Positions 1 to 5,375 of a stretch of 5,375 nucleotides of DNA are shown piece by piece (within the stretch, counting starts at the first letter, position 1; each line of letters begins with the position of its first letter). The notes beneath the pieces are model-generated. The model made no database searches. It was not told where the DNA came from and saw only the letters and a list, made by a program, of their open reading frames with translations. Source of the stretch: VHBM01 sp052386635 (GTDB lineage Archaea > Thermoproteota > Nitrososphaeria > Nitrososphaerales > Nitrosopumilaceae); NCBI GenBank assembly GCA_052386635.1, contig JBQTJY010000097.1:1-5375 (forward strand), in the 5' to 3' direction. A program made the position numbers and the translations under genes.

Positions 1-871
1 TTCCGTCAATCCATTCAACTGTAGCGCCCTCATATGCATAAGCTCGCTTTGTCACAAGATTATACACGTCGTTGCTCCAGTTCTGAATTGTAGTGTATCG
101 TAGTTTTGCATCTTTGTGTGCAACTAGCTCTACTACTGCAGAATGTAATGATTCAGACGAGTACACAGGTGCAGTGCAACCTTCAATATAGTGGCACTCT
201 GCTCCCTCATCTACTATAATCAGAGTTCGTTCAAACTGTCCGATATTTTCTGCGTTAATTCTAAAGTATGCTTGAAGCGGCATGTCTACTTTGACTCCAG
301 GTGGAATGTAAATGAACGAGCCGCCACTCCATACAGCGCTGTTTAGTGCTGCAAATTTATTGTCTTCTGGTGGAATTATCTTGCCAAAGTATTTTTTAAA
401 AATTTCTGGCTGCTCTTTTAGTGCAGTATCAGTGTCAAGGAAAATAACACCTTTCTTTTGGAGATCTTCTCGTAAATTGTGATATACAACTTCGGACTCG
501 TACTGTGCACCTACACCTGCAAGGAATTTCTTTTCAGCCTCTGGAATTCCAAGCTTGTCAAATGTTTTTTTGACATCTTCTGGAACATCGTCCCAATTTT
601 TTTCAGTCTTTTCAGAAGCCTTTGCATAATAGTAAATATTTTGAAAATCAATTTTGCTAAGATCGCCACCCCAATTTGGCATTGGCTTTTTCATGAAAAT
701 ATCATAAGAACGTAATCTAAAATCAAGCATCCATTTTGGCTCATTTTTCATTTTGCTTATGCTTTCAACCGTTTCTCTTGAAAGGCCTTTTTTGCTTAGA
801 TGAACATACAGCTCTGTTGAATCCTTAAAATCATATTTTGAATAATCCATCTCAAGATTTTCTGTAGTCAT
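1..871 (-). CDS. sufB: Fe-S cluster assembly scaffold SufB (3' end cut by window edge)
   Basis: SufB is the beta-helix scaffold subunit of the cytoplasmic SUF complex (SufBC2D), on which Fe-S clusters are built before transfer to apo-proteins. I read one uninterrupted frame from ATG at 871 to the left edge, 290 codons without a stop. It carries family blocks in order: GVGAQYESEVVYHNL, then SGGSFIYIPPGVKVD, PLQAYFRIN, GQFERTLIIVDEGAE, YIEGCTAPVYS, RYTTIQNWSNDVYNLVTKRA and EGATVEWIDG. Cys232, in EGCTAP, is the conserved cysteine implicated in persulfide/cluster handling in the family; Cys226 lies just before it. Family members are usually about 460-495 residues, so roughly the C-terminal 40% lies beyond the window. 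The ATG at 871 fits a TATA box about 25 bp upstream; a second in-frame ATG at 850 (Met8) is a less likely start. sufC/sufD partners are expected nearby but cannot be seen. SufD is the only close alternative, and the EGCTAP and NLVTKRA blocks favour SufB. Confidence 0.96.
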   Translation of the reverse strand, partial: MTTENLEMDYSKYDFKDSTELYVHLSKKGLSRETVESISKMKNEPKWMLDFRLRSYDIFMKKPMPNWGGDLSKIDFQNIYYYAKASEKTEKNWDDVPEDVKKTFDKLGIPEAEKKFLAGVGAQYESEVVYHNLREDLQKKGVIFLDTDTALKEQPEIFKKYFGKIIPPEDNKFAALNSAVWSGGSFIYIPPGVKVDMPLQAYFRINAENIGQFERTLIIVDEGAECHYIEGCTAPVYSSESLHSAVVELVAHKDAKLRYTTIQNWSNDVYNLVTKRAYAYEGATVEWIDG

Positions 872-890
872 CGGATTTACAACGTCGTTA

Positions 891-899
891 TATTATAAA
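891..899 (-). promoter_or_regulatory. Archaeal TATA box of sufB, probably leaderless
   Basis: On the minus strand this reads TTTATAATA, a good archaeal TATA-box match, centred near 895. The usual TATA-to-start-site spacing of about 25 bp puts transcription initiation at about 870, essentially on the sufB ATG at 871. That predicts a leaderless or near-leaderless mRNA, and no Shine-Dalgarno sequence is seen before this ATG. No clear BRE precedes the box. Promoter function is inferred from sequence and spacing only. Confidence 0.65.
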
Positions 900-904
900 T
901 ACAT

Positions 905-933
905 GAGCAAAAATAGGGAGAGCTAAATAGCTC
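905..933 (-). terminator. Possible terminator after hemD: palindrome plus T-run
   Basis: Downstream of the hemD stop, the minus strand has a perfect 14-bp palindrome, GAGCTATTTAGCTC (920-933; potential 6-bp stem, 2-nt loop). Six bases later comes a T5 run (909-913). Archaeal termination relies mainly on T-rich tracts rather than hairpins, so the T-run may matter more than the stem. The stem is short and the loop too tight to be stable as drawn, so the palindrome could instead be a protein-binding site upstream of sufB. Confidence 0.35.
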
Positions 934-958
934 AAGCTAAATTCTAGGATTAAGCTAA
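920..958. repeat. Three short direct repeats RAGCTAA between hemD and sufB
   Basis: On the plus strand the heptamer (A/G)AGCTAA occurs at 920-926, 934-940 and 952-958, spaced 14 and 18 bp. The first two copies extend to the same octamer AGCTAAAT. The first copy is also half of the palindrome at 920-933, and the third overlaps the hemD stop codon. In an AT-rich spacer this could be chance, or it could be an operator-like cluster about 50-85 bp upstream of the predicted sufB start site. Confidence 0.4.
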
Positions 959-1750
959 TGAAAATATGTTCTTGATCGTTTCAAAAGCACCAGATACTGT
1001 ATGAACTGGCGCAACAATGTTTTCAACTTGGAATTTTTTTAGCTCTTCTGCAGTAAATGGACCGATGGAAACCACGTTTAGCTTTTTTAAATTGTTTAGC
1101 AAAGTTTTTTGATCATAGTCTTTTGTCATTATCTCAAAAAATGCTTGTACCGACGATGCGCTTGTAAAGATGATTCCATCAACACTATTTTTTGAAAATA
1201 GTTCTCTAAACTCATTCCATTGTGTTGTATCATTAAACGCACAAACATCATAAAGATAAATTTCCTTCACCCCAAGTCCTATCTTTTCTAAGAGATTTTT
1301 AAGAAATGGTGTTGATGCTCCACTTCGTGGAACAATCACTTTTTTGCCAACTGCGTTTAGCCTTGAAATCACCTCACCAACACCAACAGAAGAGTATCTG
1401 TTTGGCATGTATGCAACCTTGATTCCTTCTTCCTCAAGTGCGGTTTTTGTTTTTGGCCCAACTGCAATTACCATAGTATTTGCTACAGCAAGCTGAAGTT
1501 TTTCATACAATGAAATCTTTTTCGCTTCATCAAAAAGAAGCTTTACTGCTTTTGAGCTCATAAAAATAGAATAATCTGGGTCATAGTTTTGTATAGCGTC
1601 AAGAAACTCGTGGACTATTTTTTCTCCTTTGCTTACTAGCTCAATTGTTGGAAGTGCGATTGGTCGTGCTTTTTCTTTTGAAAGCAATTGAATAAACTCT
1701 TCAGCATCTTCTTCTGAGCGAGTTATTGCAATAGTTTTTCCCTCAATCAT
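950..1750 (-). CDS. hemD: Uroporphyrinogen-III synthase HemD
   Basis: HemD closes hydroxymethylbilane, with inversion of ring D, to give uroporphyrinogen III, the last precursor common to all biological tetrapyrroles. The 266-residue length is normal for this poorly conserved two-lobed family. Visible family patterns are: IAITRSEEDAEEF near the N terminus, SIFMSSKAVKLLF (61-73), IAVGPKTKTALEEEGIKV (95-112) followed by P..YSS, VIVPRSGA (138-145), the most diagnostic block DGIIFTSASSVQAFF (191-205), IGPFTAEELKKF (229-240) and a C-terminal HTVSGAFETI. It is the last gene of the operon and starts inside the end of the SUMT gene (8-nt overlap, ATGATTGA). The start is supported by a Shine-Dalgarno-like GGAGAG just upstream. 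HemC, which supplies its substrate, and SUMT, which uses its product, are encoded immediately before it. Identification is firm despite low family conservation, thanks to this context. Confidence 0.95.
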   Translation of the reverse strand: MIEGKTIAITRSEEDAEEFIQLLSKEKARPIALPTIELVSKGEKIVHEFLDAIQNYDPDYSIFMSSKAVKLLFDEAKKISLYEKLQLAVANTMVIAVGPKTKTALEEEGIKVAYMPNRYSSVGVGEVISRLNAVGKKVIVPRSGASTPFLKNLLEKIGLGVKEIYLYDVCAFNDTTQWNEFRELFSKNSVDGIIFTSASSVQAFFEIMTKDYDQKTLLNNLKKLNVVSIGPFTAEELKKFQVENIVAPVHTVSGAFETIKNIFSLA

Positions 1751-2495
1751 TTTTGTCTCTCCATTGTAGTGTTTTTGAAAGACCTACTACCTTACCTATT
1801 ATAATTATAGATGGCGGTTTGATGTGGTTTTTACTTGCAAGTTTTGATATGTTAGTCAAGTCACCTGTAATCATTTTGTGATTTGGAGTTGTGCCGTTTT
1901 CAATTACTGCAACAGGTGTCTTTTTACTCATTCCGCCTTTGATTAATTGCTTGCAGATTATTCCAATACGTGAAAGACCCATCATTATGACTATGGTATC
2001 AACAGACTTTGCAAGTCTTTGCCATTTTACAGACTCTGTTTGTTTTTGAGGATCTTCATGACCTGTAACAAAAACAACAGATGATGCAAACTTTCTGTGT
2101 GTTAACGGAATTCCAGAATATGTTGCAGCACCAATTCCTGATGTTATTCCTGGAATGAGCTCAAACTTTATCTTGTGTTTTTTTAGATACTCTGCTTCCT
2201 CACCACCACGACCAAAGATTATTGGATCACCACCCTTTAGTCTTACAACCATTCTGTGTGCTTTGGCATGTTTTATCATCAAGTCATTTGTAGTGTCTTG
2301 ATGTTTGTAATCATCGCCTACTTCACGTCCTACGTAAATTTTCTTTGCAGACTTTGGAATCATCTCAAGTATTTTCTTACTTACGAGTCTATCGTATAAC
2401 ACAACATCTGCTTTTTTTATCAGCTCAACTGCTCTGAGTGTAATTAGTTTTGGATCCCCAGGTCCTGCACCTACAAGAAATACCTTGCCTGTCAT
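1743..2495 (-). CDS. cobA: Uroporphyrinogen-III C-methyltransferase (SUMT)
   Basis: SUMT transfers two methyl groups from S-adenosylmethionine to C2 and C7 of uroporphyrinogen III, making precorrin-2, the entry to siroheme, cobalamin and the alternative archaeal heme route. The 250-residue protein (numbered from the start chosen here) carries the family signatures: VGAGPGDPKLIT (8-19) for SAM binding, YDRLVS (34-39), VRLKGGDPIIFGRGGEE (84-100), PGITSG (115-120), the IPLTHR region (129-134), VVFVTGHE and IVIMMGL. It is a single-domain enzyme: there is no fused precorrin-2 dehydrogenase/ferrochelatase domain as in bacterial CysG and no fused HemD. I start it at the ATG at 2495 because that ATG overlaps the hemC stop as TAATG and places the signature at the usual distance from the N terminus. 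A longer in-frame ATG at 2528 would add 11 atypical residues inside hemC. The 3' end overlaps hemD by 8 nt. Confidence 0.95.
   Translation of the reverse strand: MTGKVFLVGAGPGDPKLITLRAVELIKKADVVLYDRLVSKKILEMIPKSAKKIYVGREVGDDYKHQDTTNDLMIKHAKAHRMVVRLKGGDPIIFGRGGEEAEYLKKHKIKFELIPGITSGIGAATYSGIPLTHRKFASSVVFVTGHEDPQKQTESVKWQRLAKSVDTIVIMMGLSRIGIICKQLIKGGMSKKTPVAVIENGTTPNHKMITGDLTNISKLASKNHIKPPSIIIIGKVVGLSKTLQWRDKND
1757..1762 (-). promoter_or_regulatory. Shine-Dalgarno-like site of hemD
   Basis: The minus strand reads GGAGAG, with GGAG ending 8 nt before the hemD ATG at 1750. It lies inside the 3' end of the SUMT gene. It is the clearest ribosome binding site at any start in the window and supports the ATG that overlaps the SUMT stop. 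Confidence 0.6.
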
Positions 2496-3427
2496 TACGT
2501 GTTCCACTCTGCTACTTTTTCTCGCCAATCTTTTGCAAGCTCAGAAATCCCTTTACTTTTTAACATTTCAGCTGCTTCGGTTCCCAGTTTTGCTGGCTCG
2601 TCTTTTTTTCCACTTTTTTGTACAACTATGGACTGCTTTCCATCAATTGAATAGGCCATTACAGTAAGTGATAGTGTACCGTCAACTATTTTTGCAAAGG
2701 CTCCAACAGGAAATCGGCATCCTGAATCAACATGTTCAGACAAGGTGCGTTCTGCTTCTACTTCCAGTCTTGATTGAGGGTCTTCAATTTTTTTTAACAT
2801 TGAAATTGTTTTTTCATCATTAGAACGTGAAACAATTGCAAGTGCGCCTTGTCCTGGAGAAGGAGGAAAATCAGATATGGGTAGTTTTGAGAATTTGACA
2901 TCTAGCCCTAGCCTTGCAATACCTGCTTGTGCAAGAACAACTGCGTCATATGTTCCTTCAGTAATTTTTTTTATTCTTGTTTCAATGTTGCCGCGTATTG
3001 GTTTAACGTTTAGATCAGCTCGTTTTCTTGTAACTTGGACTGCTCTTCTTAGACTACTTGTTCCAATGGTTGCACCTGATTTGATGGATTCCAGTGTTGA
3101 ACCATCTAAAGATATCAGAACATCATTTGCATCTTCCCTTTTTGGTACACATGCCAAAGTAAGCCCATCACCAAGTATTGATGGAACGTCTTTGAGACTG
3201 TGAACCGCAAAATCAATTTGTCCTTCTGCTACTGCTCTGTCAATTTCTTTTTCAAATATTCCTTTTTGATTTATTGTAAAGAGAGGCCGTGCGTCTGTAT
3301 CGCCCTTTGTCTTTATTGTTTTGATTTCAAACTCTGCATCAGGATTTTTCTTTTGTAGCTCAGTTATTACCCAGCTTGTCTGTGCAAGAGAAAGCTGGCT
3401 TCCACGTGTTCCTACAAGATACTTCAT
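2495..3427 (-). CDS. hemC: Hydroxymethylbilane synthase (porphobilinogen deaminase) HemC
   Basis: HemC condenses four porphobilinogen molecules into linear hydroxymethylbilane using a covalently bound dipyrromethane cofactor. The 310-residue protein is full length for the family and contains all landmarks: the N-terminal GTRGSQLSLAQT (6-17); HSLKDVP (76-82) with catalytic Asp80; TSSLRRAVQV with Arg127/Arg128; RGNIETRIKKI with Arg145 and Arg151, which contact substrate carboxylates; AQAGIARLGL (167-175); PPSPGQGALAI; and SGCRFPVGAFA, in which Cys237 is the dipyrromethane attachment site. The ATG overlaps the hemL stop in an ATGA (4 nt) and only a weak GTGA element precedes it, so translation is probably coupled to hemL. 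The stop shares one base with the SUMT start. Product identity is essentially certain. Confidence 0.98.
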   Translation of the reverse strand: MKYLVGTRGSQLSLAQTSWVITELQKKNPDAEFEIKTIKTKGDTDARPLFTINQKGIFEKEIDRAVAEGQIDFAVHSLKDVPSILGDGLTLACVPKREDANDVLISLDGSTLESIKSGATIGTSSLRRAVQVTRKRADLNVKPIRGNIETRIKKITEGTYDAVVLAQAGIARLGLDVKFSKLPISDFPPSPGQGALAIVSRSNDEKTISMLKKIEDPQSRLEVEAERTLSEHVDSGCRFPVGAFAKIVDGTLSLTVMAYSIDGKQSIVVQKSGKKDEPAKLGTEAAEMLKSKGISELAKDWREKVAEWNT

Positions 3428-4701
3428 TTTTTCACACTCTTTAGTGCATAACGATATGCGTCAATAGTCTTTTCTAGATCTTGATTTGTGTGTGCATCTG
3501 ATAAAAATATAGTTTCAAATTGTGATGGAGCTATAAACACTCCATGCTTTAGAAGTATGGAAAACATCTTTTTGAATTTTTTTGAATCTGCTTTCTTTGA
3601 TGATTTATAGTCGATTACAGGCGTATTTGTAAAAAATATCTGAAACATAGAGCCAAGAAAATTGATCTGATGTGGGATTTTCAGATCTGTTGCAATTTCA
3701 TCAATAATATCTACTAGTAATCTGCAGTTTTTTTCAAGTTTTGAATAAAGGTTGTTTTTTAGCTTGTTGATAGTTTTGATGGAGATTATTGCAGCACAAA
3801 CTGAGATTGGGTTCCCAGCAAAAGTACTTGCTTGGTATACTTTGCCTTGTGGTGAAAGTTTATCCATAATGTCTTCTCTTCCACCAACTGCCGCAATGGC
3901 AAATCCGTTTCCTAATGCCTTTCCAAGCGTAGTAATGTCAGGTTTGATTTTGTAGTACATTTGTGCCCCGCCTTCTGAAACACGAAATCCTGTTACAGTC
4001 TCATCAAAGATTAAAGGAATGTCATTTTGTTGAGTTATTTTTCTAATTTCTGAGAGAAAATTTGTTTTTGGTAGTATTAATCCCATGTTTGCAAGTACTG
4101 GTTCAACTATTACTGCTGCAATGTCTTTATTTTTTCTAATTACATTTTCTAGCTCATCTGAATTGTTATATTGGACAACTAGAGTATTTTTTGCCGCCTC
4201 ACTTAATCCTCCTTCAGATGTAGATAGTCCAGCATGTGCAGCTCCAGAACCAGCTTTTACTAAAACTGAATCATGTGCTCCATGGTAACATCCTTCAAAT
4301 GTAACGATTTTTTTCTTTTTTGTAAATCCTCTTGCAAGTCGTATGGCAGTCATTGTTGCCTCTGATCCGGTGTTTACTAGACGAGTTTTTTTCATGGATG
4401 GAAAATTTTTCTGTATTAAATTAGCAAGTTCTACTTCAAGTTCAGTTGGTGCACAGTACAGCGTTCCTATTTTTAGCTGTTTTGAAACAGCGTCGATTAT
4501 CTCTTTTCTTCTGTGCCCAAGCAGCAAAGCTCCGTATCCGTTGCAAAAATCAATGTATTTGTTACCATCCTCATCCCAAATCCAGCTTTTTTGTGATTTT
4601 TTTACAAAGAATGGATATGGCTCAAAATATCTAACTGGGCTGTTCACACCTGAGGGAATAATTTTTTTTGCAGTGTGGAATAGTTGCTTTGATTTTTTCA
4701 A
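3424..4701 (-). CDS. hemL: Glutamate-1-semialdehyde 2,1-aminomutase HemL, TTG start
   Basis: HemL is a PLP-dependent, class III aminotransferase-fold enzyme that isomerizes glutamate-1-semialdehyde to 5-aminolevulinate in the C5 pathway. The 425-residue length is typical. Diagnostic blocks are IIPSGVNSPVRYF (14-26), WDEDGNKYIDF, LLLGHR, NTGSEATMTAIRLARGFT (110-127), GCYHGAHDS (137-145), IFDETVTGFR (231-240) with the PLP-contacting Asp233, LGKALGNGF (259-267) with the Schiff-base Lys261, STFAGNPIS, and APSQFE (391-396). The start is TTG: an in-frame TGA lies upstream with no ATG or GTG between, and the alignment-typical N terminus begins right at the TTG. The loop around 158-168 reads GLSTSEGGLSE rather than the common S-S-P-G-V-P pattern. 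It is the first gene of the operon, with 47 bp separating it from the upstream channel gene and a TATA-like element in that gap. Confidence 0.97.
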   Translation of the reverse strand: MKKSKQLFHTAKKIIPSGVNSPVRYFEPYPFFVKKSQKSWIWDEDGNKYIDFCNGYGALLLGHRRKEIIDAVSKQLKIGTLYCAPTELEVELANLIQKNFPSMKKTRLVNTGSEATMTAIRLARGFTKKKKIVTFEGCYHGAHDSVLVKAGSGAAHAGLSTSEGGLSEAAKNTLVVQYNNSDELENVIRKNKDIAAVIVEPVLANMGLILPKTNFLSEIRKITQQNDIPLIFDETVTGFRVSEGGAQMYYKIKPDITTLGKALGNGFAIAAVGGREDIMDKLSPQGKVYQASTFAGNPISVCAAIISIKTINKLKNNLYSKLEKNCRLLVDIIDEIATDLKIPHQINFLGSMFQIFFTNTPVIDYKSSKKADSKKFKKMFSILLKHGVFIAPSQFETIFLSDAHTNQDLEKTIDAYRYALKSVKK

Positions 4702-4720
4702 TACTAAAAGTGATCTTTGG

Positions 4721-4733
4721 TTATTATTATTCG
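4721..4733 (-). promoter_or_regulatory. Candidate BRE/TATA element for the hemL operon
   Basis: On the minus strand this reads CGAATAATAATAA: a BRE-like CGAA followed by an A/T-rich TATA-like stretch centred near 4726, exactly 25 bp before the hemL TTG at 4701. The spacing predicts a leaderless transcript starting on or next to the TTG. The match to a strict TATA consensus is moderate and the gap is A/T-rich anyway. The alternative is read-through from the channel gene. Confidence 0.4.
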
Positions 4734-4748
4734 TAATATCCTGTCAAT

Positions 4749-5375
4749 TCATCTAACAATCTTTTTGTAAGCTAGGCCTACAACTGCCGCACCAATAAAA
4801 GGCGCTGTCAAATACAACCACAAGTCATTTGGCACGTTAGAAAGAATTGCAGGTGCTAGTGAACGGAATGGATTCATCGAGGCGCCCGAAATTGGACCCA
4901 AGAAAAATACATCCAGTGCCACAATCCCACCTATAGCAATTCCAGCCAGTCGATTTAATCTCTTAATATGAACAACTGTAAATATTACAGACATTAGAAA
5001 AATTGTTGCGGCTATTTCAATTCCATAAAAAAATGTAACATCATAGATATAATTTGGAAAATTAGTTCCTAATTTAGCATAATCACCTATTGTATATTTT
5101 ACAGCCAGACTACCTAAAAATGCACCAATGATTTGAGATGCAAAATAAATTATGATTTGTTTTCTTTTGATATAACCAGCTAGAAAATATCCAATTGTAA
5201 CTGCCGGATTAAAGTGAGCCATTGAGTATTTTGCAAACAAGTATACAACAATTGCAAGGCCGACAAAGTGAATGGCTGCAATAAATACAGCGCCTAATGT
5301 ATTTTCCAGTTTTGCATCATATACTATTGATCCAGTAGCTGCTAACACAAGACCAAATGTTCCAATTATTTCTGC
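4749..5375 (-). CDS. MIP-family aquaporin/glycerol channel (5' end cut by window edge)
   Basis: This is an integral membrane channel of the major intrinsic protein family, likely passing water or small neutral solutes. The frame is open through the right edge; the 208 visible residues begin AEIIGTFGL, the usual first-helix motif, so only a short N terminus is missing. A GTG at 5348 is an internal valine codon, not the start. Six hydrophobic helices are visible. The first half-helix motif AHFNPAVTIG is canonical (Asn56 of the visible part), while the second reads ISGASMNPFRS: NPF instead of NPA, with the selectivity-filter Arg171 kept. By alignment to the GPxxGxxMNP spacing of GlpF, the other filter positions are His (H2), Val (H5) and Ala (LE1), giving a wide, fairly apolar pore closer to archaeal AqpM than to strict water channels; that alignment is by eye. 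The TGA stop lies 47 bp before hemL. Substrate is not predictable; the family assignment is secure. Confidence 0.93.
   Translation of the reverse strand, partial: AEIIGTFGLVLAATGSIVYDAKLENTLGAVFIAAIHFVGLAIVVYLFAKYSMAHFNPAVTIGYFLAGYIKRKQIIIYFASQIIGAFLGSLAVKYTIGDYAKLGTNFPNYIYDVTFFYGIEIAATIFLMSVIFTVVHIKRLNRLAGIAIGGIVALDVFFLGPISGASMNPFRSLAPAILSNVPNDLWLYLTAPFIGAAVVGLAYKKIVR

Larger units (their letters stand above)
950..4701 (-). other. Tetrapyrrole operon hemL-hemC-cobA-hemD
   Basis: The four genes are in the same direction with overlaps of 4, 1 and 8 nt and no internal gap, so a single polycistronic mRNA is inferred. Encoded steps are ALA formation, hydroxymethylbilane formation, its cyclization and methylation to precorrin-2. 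Gene order is not reaction order, because SUMT precedes hemD. The preceding gene on this strand is a membrane channel and the following one is sufB, so hemA, hemB and the precorrin-2 dehydrogenase must be encoded elsewhere, or be replaced. Confidence 0.88.

Noticed and set aside
479..715. 78-codon plus-strand open frame rich in hydrophobic residues
   Set aside because: It is antisense to sufB, whose own frame is continuous and conserved. The hydrophobicity follows from reading the complement of Lys/Glu-rich codons.
2877..3203. 108-codon plus-strand open frame
   Set aside because: It is fully antisense to the highly conserved core of hemC and has no family signature or promoter.
4702..4748. 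Operon continuity between the channel gene and hemL
   Set aside because: The 47-bp gap contains a BRE/TATA-like element and the functions are unrelated, so I treat them as separate units. Read-through cannot be excluded because no strong T-run terminator is present.
4343..4756. 137-codon plus-strand open frame
   Set aside because: It lies antisense to hemL, has no recognisable domain and has the composition expected of the complement of a coding sequence.
5346..5348. GTG as the start of the channel gene
   Set aside because: The frame continues upstream to the window edge and encodes AEIIGTFGL, the conserved first-helix motif, so this codon is an internal valine and the real start lies outside.
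1..5375. A novel defence, mobile or CRISPR-type system
   Set aside because: Every gene is a recognisable housekeeping enzyme or transporter. The spacers total about 125 bp, and no transposase, integrase, attachment site, repeat array or atypical-composition island is seen.

Overview
The window looks like a chromosomal piece of an ammonia-oxidizing-type archaeon (Nitrososphaerota/Thaumarchaeota, Nitrosopumilus-like). This is inferred from four things: AT-rich DNA, A/T-rich archaeal TATA-like elements placed about 25 bp before start codons (leaderless architecture), the archaeal style of the tetrapyrrole genes, and an AqpM-type aquaporin. No rRNA or other lineage marker is present, so the placement is a judgement from protein and promoter style.

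All six genes lie on the minus strand. In transcription order (right to left) they are: a MIP-family channel whose 5' end is cut by the right edge (4749-5375); a four-gene tetrapyrrole operon hemL-hemC-cobA(SUMT)-hemD (4701 down to 950); and sufB, whose 3' part is cut by the left edge (871 down to 1). The operon genes are fused by short overlaps: 4 nt (ATGA) for hemL/hemC, 1 nt (TAATG) for hemC/SUMT and 8 nt for SUMT/hemD. They are almost certainly co-transcribed and translationally coupled.

The operon covers glutamate-1-semialdehyde -> 5-aminolevulinate (HemL), then porphobilinogen -> hydroxymethylbilane (HemC) -> uroporphyrinogen III (HemD) -> precorrin-2 (SUMT). Precorrin-2 is the branch point to siroheme, cobalamin and, in many archaea, heme. 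Glutamyl-tRNA reductase (hemA), porphobilinogen synthase (hemB) and precorrin-2 dehydrogenase are needed to make the pathway continuous, but they are not in this window. SufB downstream starts a separate Fe-S cluster assembly transcript with its own TATA box.

The only gene-free stretches are 47 bp (4702-4748) and 78 bp (872-949). Both hold promoter-like elements, and the second also has a small palindrome, a T-run and a short direct repeat. I saw no tRNA, rRNA, CRISPR array, insertion sequence or mobile-element signature, and nothing that looks like a novel system. This is a conserved housekeeping region with a few details worth checking: a TTG start for hemL, an NPA-to-NPF change in the channel, and the repeated motif between hemD and sufB.
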